Under the pieces are notes generated by a model, which was not told the DNA's origin, ran no database searches, and saw only the letters and a list, made by a program, of their open reading frames with translations. Of a DNA stretch of 64,000 bases, positions 1 to 8,186 are shown in pieces. A program made the position numbers and the translations under genes. The stretch lies in contig NZ_CP083761.1 in the NCBI RefSeq assembly GCF_023558375.1, positions 1,911,001 through 1,975,000 on the forward strand, read 5' to 3'. Each line of letters opens with the position of its first letter. Position 1 is the stretch's first letter. This DNA comes from Chroococcidiopsis sp. CCMEE 29. GTDB lineage: Bacteria; Cyanobacteriota; Cyanobacteriia; Cyanobacteriales; Chroococcidiopsidaceae.

Positions 1-262
1 CATCTTCTACGTAAGGTGCTTTGAGGAAAGTATTGATGCCAGCATAGTGGGGTAATTCTCCCCTAGAAAAGGTGGGAATAGAGCGATCGCCAATACTTTC
101 TGCTGCTTCTAGTCCAAATTCTAAGCCGCGGGAAACTTCTTGTTGCCAACCAGTTAAAGGCAGTCTTGCTTCTCGTTCTAAAGCTCTTTCAGCTTCACTA
201 GGAGGTTGCTGTGGCGAATGAGAATTTAGGCTTTCTGAAAGGGGACGTTCGCGTTCAGTCAT
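1..262 (-). CDS. gdmH: Ureohydrolase, guanidine hydrolase (GdmH)/agmatinase family, N-terminal fragment
   Basis: The gene runs off the left edge. About 87 N-terminal residues are visible, starting at ATG 262. After a low-complexity Glu/Pro/Ser-rich leader comes a stretch reading PTFSRGELPHYAGINTF and then LKAPYVED. As I recall, this is the start of the cyanobacterial arginase-like proteins related to Synechocystis Sll1077. That protein was long called agmatinase and later shown to be a nickel-dependent guanidine hydrolase making urea and ammonia. The metal-binding motifs lie outside the window, so substrate cannot be read from the protein. The guanidine-I riboswitch directly upstream is the main argument for guanidine over agmatine. 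Confidence 0.75.
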   Translation of the reverse strand, partial: MTERERPLSESLNSHSPQQPPSEAERALEREARLPLTGWQQEVSRGLEFGLEAAESIGDRSIPTFSRGELPHYAGINTFLKAPYVED

Positions 263-377
263 GGTGTAAAAATCCTCCGAGATGATCAAAGTAAAAAGGG
301 GAATTTTTGGGGAGGAACGATAATTGCTCCAATACAATAACCCGGGTAAGTAACAACAGTTGAATAACTGTTATATA

Positions 378-502
378 CTTCTCCCGGGCTTTTTTCCCGC
401 CGTGTACCACCTAGCGTTTTTTAGACAGGCTGGCTGCTTCTCTTGGACCAGTCATTTAAGTTTTCAGCAATCCTTATCCTTAAACCGGAACCCTAGAAGC
501 TA
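378..502 (-). promoter_or_regulatory. Guanidine-I (ykkC) riboswitch upstream of the ureohydrolase gene
   Basis: Read on the minus strand the segment contains, in order, CTAGGGTTCCGG, GACTGGTCCAAGAGAAGC, ACACGGCGGGA and AAAAGCCCGGGAGA. These are the conserved blocks of the ykkC guanidine-I aptamer in their usual order and spacing. About 115 nt separate it from the ATG at 262. That leader holds a second CCCGGG (near 340-345) and a small AACAGT/ACTGTT hairpin. The second CCCGGG could compete with the aptamer's AGCCCGGGAG strand, so an expression platform is plausible but not proven. Confidence 0.9.
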
Positions 503-689
503 TTTGATTGTTTTTCTTGAAAACTATACTTCGATTAACTCCCCCTATTCTTTGCTAAAAAGCATAAATTGTTTGGCTCAACCCAATACAAAATCGCTAA
601 TTTTAGCAATAGTGTCTAAAATGTATTTTTAGGTCTGAGTTCTATAAATATCAACATCTTTTCAGAGAAACTGTGTTGTTAGATACCAA

Positions 690-1094
690 ATGACTACCAT
701 TAATGCCAAAAGTCCAAAATCCTTAGCCTATCCCACTCGTACAATCCAACGGGCAGAGAGATCGCTTGTGTGTTCCCCCTTCCAAATGAACTTGTTGCAG
801 ACAATGCGCTTAGAGAGCGTACAGCTCAAAGCGATCGCTGGACAGGCGGGTGTTCAACACGGCTACACTAAGCGTCCTCTATCCGAATTGACAGCAGAAA
901 CTAGTCTGATGTGGCTAATTCAGGTAGGCGTGCTGCGGCGAGAGGTGGACGGTCAGGGTATTACCGACAGTTTCCGCCTGACACCGTTGGGTCGCCAGTT
1001 ATTGGAGCAGTATCAAGGCAGTTCTTGGCGTAGTCCCTCATGGCTTGATCGCCTTTATAATGCCTTAAGTCGTTGGTTCCGGTTGCCGTTTTAG
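690..1094 (+). CDS. Conserved cyanobacterial protein, Npun_F0494-like
   Basis: A 134-residue soluble protein with no signal peptide or membrane segment. The middle (MRLESVQLKAIAGQAGV, about residues 38-55) and the stretch EVDGQGITDSFRLTPLGRQL (about 88-107) look like a small winged-helix-type fold. The TPLGRQLL ending is typical of DNA-binding wHTH proteins. From memory it matches the cyanobacterial family labelled Npun_F0494, whose function I do not know. It stands alone between the riboswitch leader and a gene scrap. The ATG at 690 is the only sensible start. Confidence 0.65.
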   Translation: MTTINAKSPKSLAYPTRTIQRAERSLVCSPFQMNLLQTMRLESVQLKAIAGQAGVQHGYTKRPLSELTAETSLMWLIQVGVLRREVDGQGITDSFRLTPLGRQLLEQYQGSSWRSPSWLDRLYNALSRWFRLPF

Positions 1095-1110
1095 CCAACT
1101 GGGGCGAGGC

Positions 1111-1130
1111 AATTTTGGATTTTGGATTAA
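1111..1130. repeat. Heptanucleotide-type short tandem repeat (TTTTGGA)
   Basis: AATTTTGGATTTTGGATTAA is two units of the TTTTGGAT/ATCCAAAA short repeat found across cyanobacterial genomes. The same motif, in the other orientation, occurs at 10688-10720 and inside leuS at 62803-62834. Confidence 0.6.
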
Positions 1131-1172
1131 CCCAATAGTTAAAACCTTGTCATTACTTATACCGGTTCTTGA

Positions 1173-1337
1173 TTTACTTGTACAGCAATGGTTGCTGGTG
1201 TCGTCAGTAACGTCCCTGGTGGGTTGGGCGTGTTTGAAACTGTGATCCTGTTTCTGCTCTCGCCTCAAGTTTCCGCTGCTACTGGATTACTAGGGTTCCA
1301 TGAAATCTGTCAGCGATTCAAAAGCGATCAGCTTTGA
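1173..1337 (+). pseudogene. Remnant of a YbhN/LPG-synthase transmembrane domain gene
   Basis: An open frame between stops at 1170 and 1335 encodes MVAGVVSNVPGGLGVFETV followed by a hydrophobic ILFLLSP stretch. VSNVPGGLGVFE is the signature of the last part of the lysylphosphatidylglycerol synthase/YbhN (UPF0104) membrane domain. The rest of that roughly 300-residue domain is missing, and upstream sequence is stop-containing and repeat-bearing. This is therefore a decayed scrap. Its end overlaps the 3' end of the convergent hydrolase gene by 10 bases. Confidence 0.65.
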
Positions 1338-2284
1338 GATAAATCAGCGTTATCGAGGAAACCAGTATCATGCAGAAACTCAATCACTGCAGCGTTGACT
1401 GCGTATGAACCACCCGCTGAGGCATCATGACCGCAGTTGGGGAGAATTTTTAACTGGGAATTTGGAATAAGCGATCGCAGTTTTTCTCCATCACTAGGCG
1501 GATACCAACTATCTTGCTCACCCCACAAAATTAGAGTAGGACATTTAATTCCACCTAAATGTTTTTGAATTTTACTAATCAAATTCGGTTTATTCTCCTG
1601 CAATTGCTTAATTTCCCACGCTGCTATTTGTAGGTCTTCGGCTACTTTGGTAAAAGTGCCAGGCAATTCAATAAACGGATAACTGATCCAGTACACATCT
1701 TCCTCTGTCAGGATTGATGGATTGAATAGCACTCCGCGCCGCTCTATCCGCATAATTTCTCGTACCAGCGGTGCTAACAGGTAGTTTATACGAGCATAGT
1801 CAACTGTTTGCACCACCCCCAAAGGCATTTGGGATAACAATAACATTCCCCAATGCGGCAAACGCTCAGGGAAAATTGGCACATTCACAACCACCAGTCG
1901 CGCTAATAACTTGGGATACGCTAGAGCAACCCCAAGGCTAACCAGTGCCCCCAGCGATTCTGCTACAACAACAGGTGGCTCATCACACACAGCGCTAACA
2001 ATCCGCTCTAATTCAATCACTTGGTGATCGTGTCTTTCCCGATACACAGGCTTTTCAGAAAAACCGTAGCCCTTAGCATCAAAACAAATTACCCGAAAGT
2101 ATTGCGATAGTGGCTCAACACTATTCCGCCAGTTGTAGCTCCAGCTACCAATCCCATGGACTAAAATCAGCGGTTTCCCAGTTCCTTTTTCTCCATAAGC
2201 AATTGAAACAGGGTAACCATTGGCATCAGTGATTCTAAGGCTTTGCCGCCCTTTAGGAAATGTTGTTTTCCACCAGTCCTGCAT
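1328..2284 (-). CDS. Alpha/beta-fold hydrolase
   Basis: A 318-residue cytosolic alpha/beta hydrolase. The oxyanion-region HGIGSW lies at about residues 43-48. The nucleophile elbow reads VVVAESLGAL with the candidate serine at 110, giving A-E-S-L-G rather than the usual G-x-S-x-G. The acid is in WGEQD (Asp 258) and the histidine in NCGHDA (His 286). The lid region about 140-220 is long and rich in aromatic residues. The order and spacing of the triad fit epoxide hydrolase/haloalkane dehalogenase-like cyanobacterial proteins, but the substrate cannot be inferred. The next gene (DUF4112) lies 20 bases upstream on the same strand, so the two may be cotranscribed. Confidence 0.85.
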   Translation of the reverse strand: MQDWWKTTFPKGRQSLRITDANGYPVSIAYGEKGTGKPLILVHGIGSWSYNWRNSVEPLSQYFRVICFDAKGYGFSEKPVYRERHDHQVIELERIVSAVCDEPPVVVAESLGALVSLGVALAYPKLLARLVVVNVPIFPERLPHWGMLLLSQMPLGVVQTVDYARINYLLAPLVREIMRIERRGVLFNPSILTEEDVYWISYPFIELPGTFTKVAEDLQIAAWEIKQLQENKPNLISKIQKHLGGIKCPTLILWGEQDSWYPPSDGEKLRSLIPNSQLKILPNCGHDASAGGSYAVNAAVIEFLHDTGFLDNADLSQS

Positions 2285-2304
2285 TTCTTCTGTCGGTATC
2301 TCAA

Positions 2305-2805
2305 TTAGGCAGTCACTGCCTTCCAGAGCAGTTCAATAACTAGCACACTAAAGGTTAGTATTCCCACACTGACAATAAGTAAACCAGCGACTAGCAGGAA
2401 GATCAACCATCGATTTGCCTTCTTGCTTTCCTGGAAAACACCTAAATGCGCTTCCAACAGCTCCATATTCTTCATATTGGCTTTCCAGGCAAAATCAAAC
2501 AAATCTCCCAGCACTGGTACAGCCCCCACTACACTTTCCACGAGGATATTAAATACCATCCGCCCTAAAGTCGCTCTAGGCAGTCCAAGCTGCGCTGCTT
2601 CGATCACAATGTAAGCAGAAAGCAGCATTCCCACAAAATCACCGGCACCAGGTAACAGCCCTAAAATTGGATCGAGCCCGATGCGAAAGGTTGTACCCGG
2701 AATCCCAATGGCATTATCAAGCAGGCGGCTGAGCTTACGCAGGCGCTGTATAGAAGTAATCTTAGGGTGAGTCGCTACAGCAAGCTTAGAAGTAGGCTGA
2801 GACAT
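2305..2805 (-). CDS. DUF4112 family membrane protein
   Basis: A 166-residue protein with the DUF4112 pattern: LDNAIGIPGT, then GLDPILGLLPGAGDF (about residues 43-57) and a second PVLGDLFDFAWKAN (about 96-109). A strongly hydrophobic C-terminal helix (about 133-158) is a clear membrane segment, and the middle region is also apolar. Function of the family is unknown. It starts at ATG 2805 and ends 20 bases before the hydrolase gene, suggesting a two-gene unit. Confidence 0.85.
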   Translation of the reverse strand: MSQPTSKLAVATHPKITSIQRLRKLSRLLDNAIGIPGTTFRIGLDPILGLLPGAGDFVGMLLSAYIVIEAAQLGLPRATLGRMVFNILVESVVGAVPVLGDLFDFAWKANMKNMELLEAHLGVFQESKKANRWLIFLLVAGLLIVSVGILTFSVLVIELLWKAVTA

Positions 2806-2905
2806 CGGTACTATTGCAGGATGAGAATAACAGAAGAACTCTTAACGCCATCCAAACATAATTGCCTTGCGTTTGTGTTGTACCTATAGCCAGATTTACC
2901 ATAAC

Positions 2906-3823
2906 CTACTCAAACTCTCTGCTAACCTCCCTGACCTCTGGTTCCTGACCTCTGACCCCTCTTCTTTGCATAGCCTCTCCCACAGTCACATTAAGTTGGT
3001 CGCCCACCAGCAGAACTGCCGCGCTCATATAAAGCCACAGCATTAAAACAATTACGGCCCCAACCGCCCCATAAACTTGGTTGTAGTTACCGAAGTTGGC
3101 TACATATAGCCGAAATAGAGCAGATAATATCGCCCACAAAACAGCTGCCAGCACTGCTCCTGGCAACATCGGCGTGCCTGAGTTCCAACGGCTTGGTCCA
3201 TAGCGATAGACAAAAGCAAAAGCGGTAGCAACAATGCCTAAGGCTAAAGGCCAGCTCAATAGCCGCCAAATCGCCAACAAGAAAGAAAGACGACTTTGGA
3301 ACACAAAAAAATTCAACAGCAAGTCGCTCAAAAATACCAGAAAAGAAGCTGTCACTAGCAGCAGAATTGTGCCAATGGTAAGCCCTAATGAGACGAGCTT
3401 GGCTTTCCAGAACGGGCGTGTCTGTTCGGGTGGAATTTGATGGATTTGATCGAGGGCAGTCATTGCTGCACTGAGCGCCCCAGAAGCTGCCCAAATTGCT
3501 ACCACAAAACTGATGGAAAATAGACCTGTATTTCGTGTTTGAGTAATTTGTCCAGAGAAATTCCGAATCAACACTAGTGCCTCAGCGGGTGCTACTTGAC
3601 TAAGTTGAGCCGCCAGTTGTTTAAAGGTTGCTTGCAGAGATTCTTCAAATAGACCAATCGCGGTGAGGACGGCCAGAATCGCTGGGAACAGAGATAACAT
3701 CGCGTTGTAAGCGATTTCTGATGATAGCCCCAGGAGCCTTCGTTGACCGACGCGAGCAAAGGTTTTCTTCAACGTGGTCCAACGGAGGTGGCGAAAGAAC
3801 GGGACAAAGCGAGTTTTTAGCAT
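2906..3823 (-). CDS. YihY/BrkB family (UPF0761) inner membrane protein
   Basis: A 305-residue polytopic protein with about six transmembrane segments. Family hallmarks include GLSSEIAYNAMLSLFPAILA near the N-terminus, the WRLLSWPLAL segment, the RYGPSRW loop and YGAVGAVIVLMLWLYMSA near residue 260. The family was once annotated as ribonuclease BN, which is wrong. Roles in membrane transport are speculated. The last 20 or so residues (QRRGVRGQEPEVREVSREFE) are unlike the family and are encoded by a tandem GAGGTCAG-type repeat at about 2925-2960. The tail was probably created by repeat expansion. Confidence 0.88.
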   Translation of the reverse strand: MLKTRFVPFFRHLRWTTLKKTFARVGQRRLLGLSSEIAYNAMLSLFPAILAVLTAIGLFEESLQATFKQLAAQLSQVAPAEALVLIRNFSGQITQTRNTGLFSISFVVAIWAASGALSAAMTALDQIHQIPPEQTRPFWKAKLVSLGLTIGTILLLVTASFLVFLSDLLLNFFVFQSRLSFLLAIWRLLSWPLALGIVATAFAFVYRYGPSRWNSGTPMLPGAVLAAVLWAILSALFRLYVANFGNYNQVYGAVGAVIVLMLWLYMSAAVLLVGDQLNVTVGEAMQRRGVRGQEPEVREVSREFE

Positions 3824-3925
3824 GAATTTGGTTGCGGCAGCTTCGTTTCCTTAACTAATCTGCCAAATTTAGCAATGCTATAGCACTCAAACAAGTGAGG
3901 GATGAGGGGTGAGGAGAGTAGTTTT

Positions 3926-5032
3926 TTAAAAGCCCATTGTTTGGGCAACTGCGGTAATCGTCGGTTCTATCCCCTGCTTGAAGGAGTTTTGACTGTGTTG
4001 CAGCGCTGTATCTGGGTCTTTAAGTCCATTGCCAGTCAGGACACAAACGATTGTTGCCCCAGTGGGAATTTGGTCTTTCACCTTCAACATTCCGGCAACC
4101 GAGGCAGCACTAGCGGGTTCGCAGAAAATGCCTTCCTCTGAAGCCAAAAGTTGATACGCTGCTAAGATTTCGTCATCAGTAACGGCGTTGAATTGTCCCT
4201 TACTTGCCGATTGCACAGCGATTGCCCGTTCCCAGTTAGCCGGATTGCCAATCCGAATTGCTGTTGCTAACGTTTCTGGATGCGCCACTGGCTTACCTGT
4301 AATCAGGGGAGATGCCCCAGTTGCTTGAAACCCCATCATCCGGGGTAGGCGATCGCATAGTCCTGCTTGGTGGTACTGGCAAAATCCCATCCAGTAAGCT
4401 GTAATGTTCCCTGCATTACCTACCGGGATACACAACCAGTCCGGTGCATTACCCAACGCATCTACAACCTCGAATGCAGCGGTTTTCTGACCTTCCAGCC
4501 GATAGGGATTGACTGAATTTACCAATGTAACCGGATAGCTTGTCGCCATCTCTAGCACAATTTCCAGTGCTCGGTCAAAGTTACCTTTGATTGCTAGTAC
4601 TTCTGCTCCATATAGCAACGCTTGCGCCAACTTGCCCAGCGCTACATACCCCTCGGGGATCAACACAAACGCTCGCATTCCGGCGCGTTTGGCATAGGCT
4701 GCCGCAGCAGCTGAGGTGTTGCCCGTGCTGGCACAAATTACCGCCTTTGCTCCCGCTTCTTTTGCTTTGGAGATTGCCATTGTCATCCCCCGGTCTTTGA
4801 AGCTTCCCGTGGGGTTGAGACCGTCGTATTTGACTAAGACGCGTACCTGTCTCCCAATCCGCTGGGCAATAGAAGGCACTGGAATTAGAGGCGTATTGCC
4901 CTCCAATAATGTCACAACCGGGGTCGTTTCCGTTACAGGCAAGTATTGTCGGTAAGCTTCTATTAGTCCAGGCCAGACTTGTCGGTTAGATTTAGTAGTA
5001 GGCAGGCTGAGAGTCACAGGATTTAAACGCAC
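3926..5032 (-). CDS. thrC: Threonine synthase
   Basis: This PLP enzyme converts O-phosphohomoserine to threonine. At 368 residues it is the short bacterial class. The PLP lysine is Lys 79 in [28 protein letters not shown] and [15 protein letters not shown] are the phosphate- and substrate-binding loops, and [13 protein letters not shown] is the C-terminal PLP-phosphate motif. It follows no obvious operon partner. The gene starts at ATG 5032, and the 240 bases upstream contain AT-rich sequence. Confidence 0.95.
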   Translation of the reverse strand: MRLNPVTLSLPTTKSNRQVWPGLIEAYRQYLPVTETTPVVTLLEGNTPLIPVPSIAQRIGRQVRVLVKYDGLNPTGSFKDRGMTMAISKAKEAGAKAVICASTGNTSAAAAAYAKRAGMRAFVLIPEGYVALGKLAQALLYGAEVLAIKGNFDRALEIVLEMATSYPVTLVNSVNPYRLEGQKTAAFEVVDALGNAPDWLCIPVGNAGNITAYWMGFCQYHQAGLCDRLPRMMGFQATGASPLITGKPVAHPETLATAIRIGNPANWERAIAVQSASKGQFNAVTDDEILAAYQLLASEEGIFCEPASAASVAGMLKVKDQIPTGATIVCVLTGNGLKDPDTALQHSQNSFKQGIEPTITAVAQTMGF

Positions 5033-5269
5033 TTAGGTCAATTTTACAGTTGAAAGACGATTTTCCCCTTAAAAAGGAGGTATGTAAAAGGCAATCAGGC
5101 AAAAGGCAGATTTATACTTTTACTTTTTTAGTTTACCGTGATAGCCGAACCACACCGCTGAATGACAAACAGCCACTTATCAAACTTACACAGTAAATTC
5201 AACTTATCTAAAAGTTCAGTGTACAATGAAAAATTGGTGTGAGTAGGCAAAAATAACTATTAGCCACTA

Positions 5270-5452
5270 ATGTTAACCTCGTCCTCTAGTTTGTCCCGTC
5301 CCCAAGTTAAAGAGCCAAAGCAACCTCCATATCAAGCTGCTCAGCAAGTGAAGTTTCTGCATCTGGAAGCGGAGGTCGAATCTCTGTTACAGCAACTGCA
5401 AACCCTGAAACAGCAACGGATAGCCTCGGAGGAGGTAGGGAGCAAAGAGTAG
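5270..5452 (+). CDS. Small conserved cyanobacterial coiled-coil protein
   Basis: A 60-residue protein. A disordered Ser/Pro-rich start is followed by PPYQAAQQVKFLHLEAEVE and a Leu/Gln heptad-rich helix (LLQQLQTLKQQR) that predicts a short coiled coil. I recall near-identical small proteins in other cyanobacteria but no function. The conserved YQAAQQVKFLHL core argues that this short frame is real. Confidence 0.6.
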   Translation: MLTSSSSLSRPQVKEPKQPPYQAAQQVKFLHLEAEVESLLQQLQTLKQQRIASEEVGSKE

Positions 5453-5499
5453 GGAAGAAGTCTTTTACCTACTCTTGAGTGCTTGTGCTATTTAAGTTG

Positions 5500-7854
5500 T
5501 TACTCGAAGCGCTGGAGCTGATTTGACCAGCGTCGTAGGTAGTAAGTTTTTTTATCCTCGACTAATAAAGCCGGAGGTTCATCGTCCTGGAGATCGGCGA
5601 TCACTCTGACAGACAGTGGCGATGCTGTACTAAATTCGCTGTAGAGTAATTTACCAGAACCAGAAAAGATGATGGTACGAGGTCGTGATTGATTGCCGTT
5701 ACTCAGCTCTGCATCTGCTTGGGGATTATTTAAGTTAGCGATCGCGTCTGCTGCTACAGTCAGTACTATCTCAGGTACGGCATCACCGGTTAGATCAATG
5801 AGCTGCACAGGCCATTGTCCCAACTGCTGGTACATCTGGTCGAAATTGGGGAGAGAAGTTTTTTTGACACTTTGACTTGATTTTTGCAACTCTTGCCATA
5901 GTACTGGCAGGATAGCGGTTAACTCGATAGGCTGCTGCTGTTGAGTCAAATCTACTAAGGGGATCGGGTCTGGCTTTACCCATTCCACTGCTGCTTCAGT
6001 TAGCGCTAAAGGTCGGCTTTTCAAGCTAGCTGGGTTATCTGCCGAAATTGTTTTAGAAGCTACTAATAGTCGTAGGAAGCCATTGTGCAATTGAACTGCT
6101 TTGACAGTAGCGATGGTTATTTCTTGTTGTCCGTCTGGTAGCAAGACAATAATATTGATTTTGGGTTCTGAATCTAAGCCTAGCTGGTGCCAGAGAGAGT
6201 CTACTGTTGTTGTTGGCATCTGTAAGTCGGAGAAGGGTGTCCGCCGCCAGCGTTTCCCGTCATGATATGCAGCTACTTGTACCTGATACCAAACTTTTCC
6301 CTCTAGGTTAAGTGCCTGTTGGTTGGGTTGCATCCACTCAGCTGGGTTAACCTTAGCCAGAGGTTCCACAGAGCCAACCAGGCGGCTAGAATGACGAGAT
6401 GAAATTTTAGGTGTGGAAAAGTCACCCTCCAGGCGACTTAATAGACGCTTGATATAATCAATGCTGGCTGTGGTGGTTTTAGGTTGTTGCTTGAGCCAGG
6501 CGATCGCACTTCCTCTCCCCTCTTTAGCTGCCCGAATTAGCGCCCCCCAAGCTTGTACCTCTGGTCGATTTGGGTTCACCCGTAATGCCGCTTCTACTCG
6601 ATTCCATAACTGTCCTGAATCCGCTTTCAGCAGGGAGGCTATTTCTTGAGTGTTCTCTGGTGAAGCTTGAAACACGCGCAAAGCTTCCCCCCAGCGTCCG
6701 TCACTTAAATCGGCAAGTACTTCCTGACTGGGACTCGCCCAAGTTTTCTCCGCTTGTTTCTGAGTCAGTTGGGCGTACAATCGGATCAAATCCATTTGAG
6801 CTTGGGCTGCTGCTGACCAATCTTGGTTCTTGTGTCGCTGTTGCTTAATGAATTGCAACCATTTGTAGGATGGCGACCACAAACCATTCCGGGCAATGAA
6901 CAAAGCATCTCGATAGGCGGGACTATTTAAAGCTGGTTGCACCAGTGAAATCTGCTCCAGCTGGATGGGGTTGAGGTAAAATTGTGCTGGTTTAACTTGG
7001 TAAACGTGCAACTGCGGTTCCAAATCAACGGTTTCATCAACGACTAACTCTGGGTAGCCGCCACCCGTCACCTGCTGCCATTTGGGAACTTGTCCTGTAG
7101 GACTTGTCCACTGCAACATTAAGCTCAGGTGAGAACGTTTGGGGTTATAGTGCCAGACTTGACCGTAAGCGATCGCTCTACTGCCTTGCACTCGCCGAGC
7201 TAAGAGATAGAACCAAACTCCCGTTGTTGGTGTAGTATCTGTAAAGCGATGCAGTTGAGTCAGTGGTAGCGGACGGTTTGAGCCACTGGCGACTTCTGCT
7301 ACTAATGGAGCGATCGCGAAAGATTCTTCCGGCCCTTCTACAATTACTTGATTGACAAGCTGGTAATAGGTCTCGCCCTTCTGCGGCTTTTGGCGTTGCC
7401 CCCTTGAGGAAAGCTGGTACAGCCTCAATTCATTAATCTGCTTGCAATCACTTTGGCAATTAGGGTGCTGATTCAGTATTGGTAGCAGAATAGTCTTTGG
7501 CTGCACAGTCTGAGTGTCGATTTCCAAGGATAAGGGTTCGCCTGTTATCTGTCCTTGCTGTTTTAAGCTCGCTTCAATTTGTGCCAGGCTTTGGGCAGAC
7601 TGCCGCTTAACTGTTGGAATTTGCGCCCACTCTGGTAGCCATTGATTCACCCGAATGATTGTATCCGGGTTGACAACTAGCTGGAAGCCTAGCCACAGTC
7701 CACCCGTAACTAAACCCATGCTGGTCAACAGAAGCGCGATCGCGACCAGTGATTGCACCCAGCCGCCTCGCGTAGAGTAATGGCGCTGATTGCTATCTAT
7801 TCCTGGCTGGATTTGGGTATGCTGTGATGTCAAGTTTTGCGCTTTGTTTGCCAT
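5500..7854 (-). CDS. Large membrane-anchored protein of unknown function
   Basis: A 784-residue protein with one N-terminal transmembrane helix (about residues 33-57, LVAIALLLTSMGLVTGGLWL). It therefore likely has a short cytosolic tail and a large periplasmic or lumenal domain. Two cysteines, in NCQSDCKQ near residue 135, could form a disulfide. Part of the C-terminal third (GDAVPEIVLTVA, QDDEPPALLVEDKKTYYLRRW) resembles FG-GAP/VCBS-like repeats with short acidic turns. I do not recognise a named family. It has its own transcript on the minus strand, and no neighbour suggests a role. Confidence 0.7.
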   Translation of the reverse strand: MANKAQNLTSQHTQIQPGIDSNQRHYSTRGGWVQSLVAIALLLTSMGLVTGGLWLGFQLVVNPDTIIRVNQWLPEWAQIPTVKRQSAQSLAQIEASLKQQGQITGEPLSLEIDTQTVQPKTILLPILNQHPNCQSDCKQINELRLYQLSSRGQRQKPQKGETYYQLVNQVIVEGPEESFAIAPLVAEVASGSNRPLPLTQLHRFTDTTPTTGVWFYLLARRVQGSRAIAYGQVWHYNPKRSHLSLMLQWTSPTGQVPKWQQVTGGGYPELVVDETVDLEPQLHVYQVKPAQFYLNPIQLEQISLVQPALNSPAYRDALFIARNGLWSPSYKWLQFIKQQRHKNQDWSAAAQAQMDLIRLYAQLTQKQAEKTWASPSQEVLADLSDGRWGEALRVFQASPENTQEIASLLKADSGQLWNRVEAALRVNPNRPEVQAWGALIRAAKEGRGSAIAWLKQQPKTTTASIDYIKRLLSRLEGDFSTPKISSRHSSRLVGSVEPLAKVNPAEWMQPNQQALNLEGKVWYQVQVAAYHDGKRWRRTPFSDLQMPTTTVDSLWHQLGLDSEPKINIIVLLPDGQQEITIATVKAVQLHNGFLRLLVASKTISADNPASLKSRPLALTEAAVEWVKPDPIPLVDLTQQQQPIELTAILPVLWQELQKSSQSVKKTSLPNFDQMYQQLGQWPVQLIDLTGDAVPEIVLTVAADAIANLNNPQADAELSNGNQSRPRTIIFSGSGKLLYSEFSTASPLSVRVIADLQDDEPPALLVEDKKTYYLRRWSNQLQRFE

Positions 7855-8186
7855 CTCAACTGGTCTGTTAACAGACTTTTAGCTAGGTAGAAGATTATTA
7901 TGAGTGTAACAAAAATTACTTACCTATGACTTGCATCGTTAGGAGTATATTCGGTCGCTTCATTTCTGGCTTATGATGATAGCCGAGGGCTTATAAGATA
8001 AAGGATTGAAGTATCTGGAGGCGCTCACCTTTGAACTTCAGCAGTCTAACGTTGCTGGTCAGCGGCTGCCGATAACCTTTGAATTCCACACAAGCGGCTT
8101 CGGTCAGTCCGCTGCACCAGGGTTGTTATGCTGCGTTTTTACGGCTATCACAACAACTTCATTCAGGCTTGAATTATACTCGACCG
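7855..8186. other. Gene-free stretch between the large membrane protein and the MarR gene
   Basis: About 330 bases. The plus strand has a weakly protein-like frame (about 8006-8281) that runs into the MarR gene on the other strand. I do not think it is expressed. The main structure in it is the attC-like imperfect hairpin at 8044-8131. Confidence 0.5.
8044..8131 (+). repeat. attC-like imperfect inverted repeat
   Basis: The element begins GTCTAAC and ends GTTATGC, 88 bases apart. The arms pair imperfectly over about 35 bases: CTGGTCAGCGGCTGCCGA on the left matches the complement of TCGGTCAGTCCGCTGCACCAG on the right, with small bulges. This layout, with an RYYYAAC-like left core and a GTTRRRY-like right core (one mismatch), resembles integron attC sites. 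No integrase or cassette array is present in the window. Confidence 0.4.

Noticed and set aside
360-632. A 90-codon plus-strand open frame
   Set aside because: It covers the guanidine-I riboswitch antisense to the RNA and has no protein-like family pattern.
3087-3494. A 135-codon frame inside the YihY/BrkB gene
   Set aside because: Shadow frame of a clear real gene with membrane helices on the same strand.
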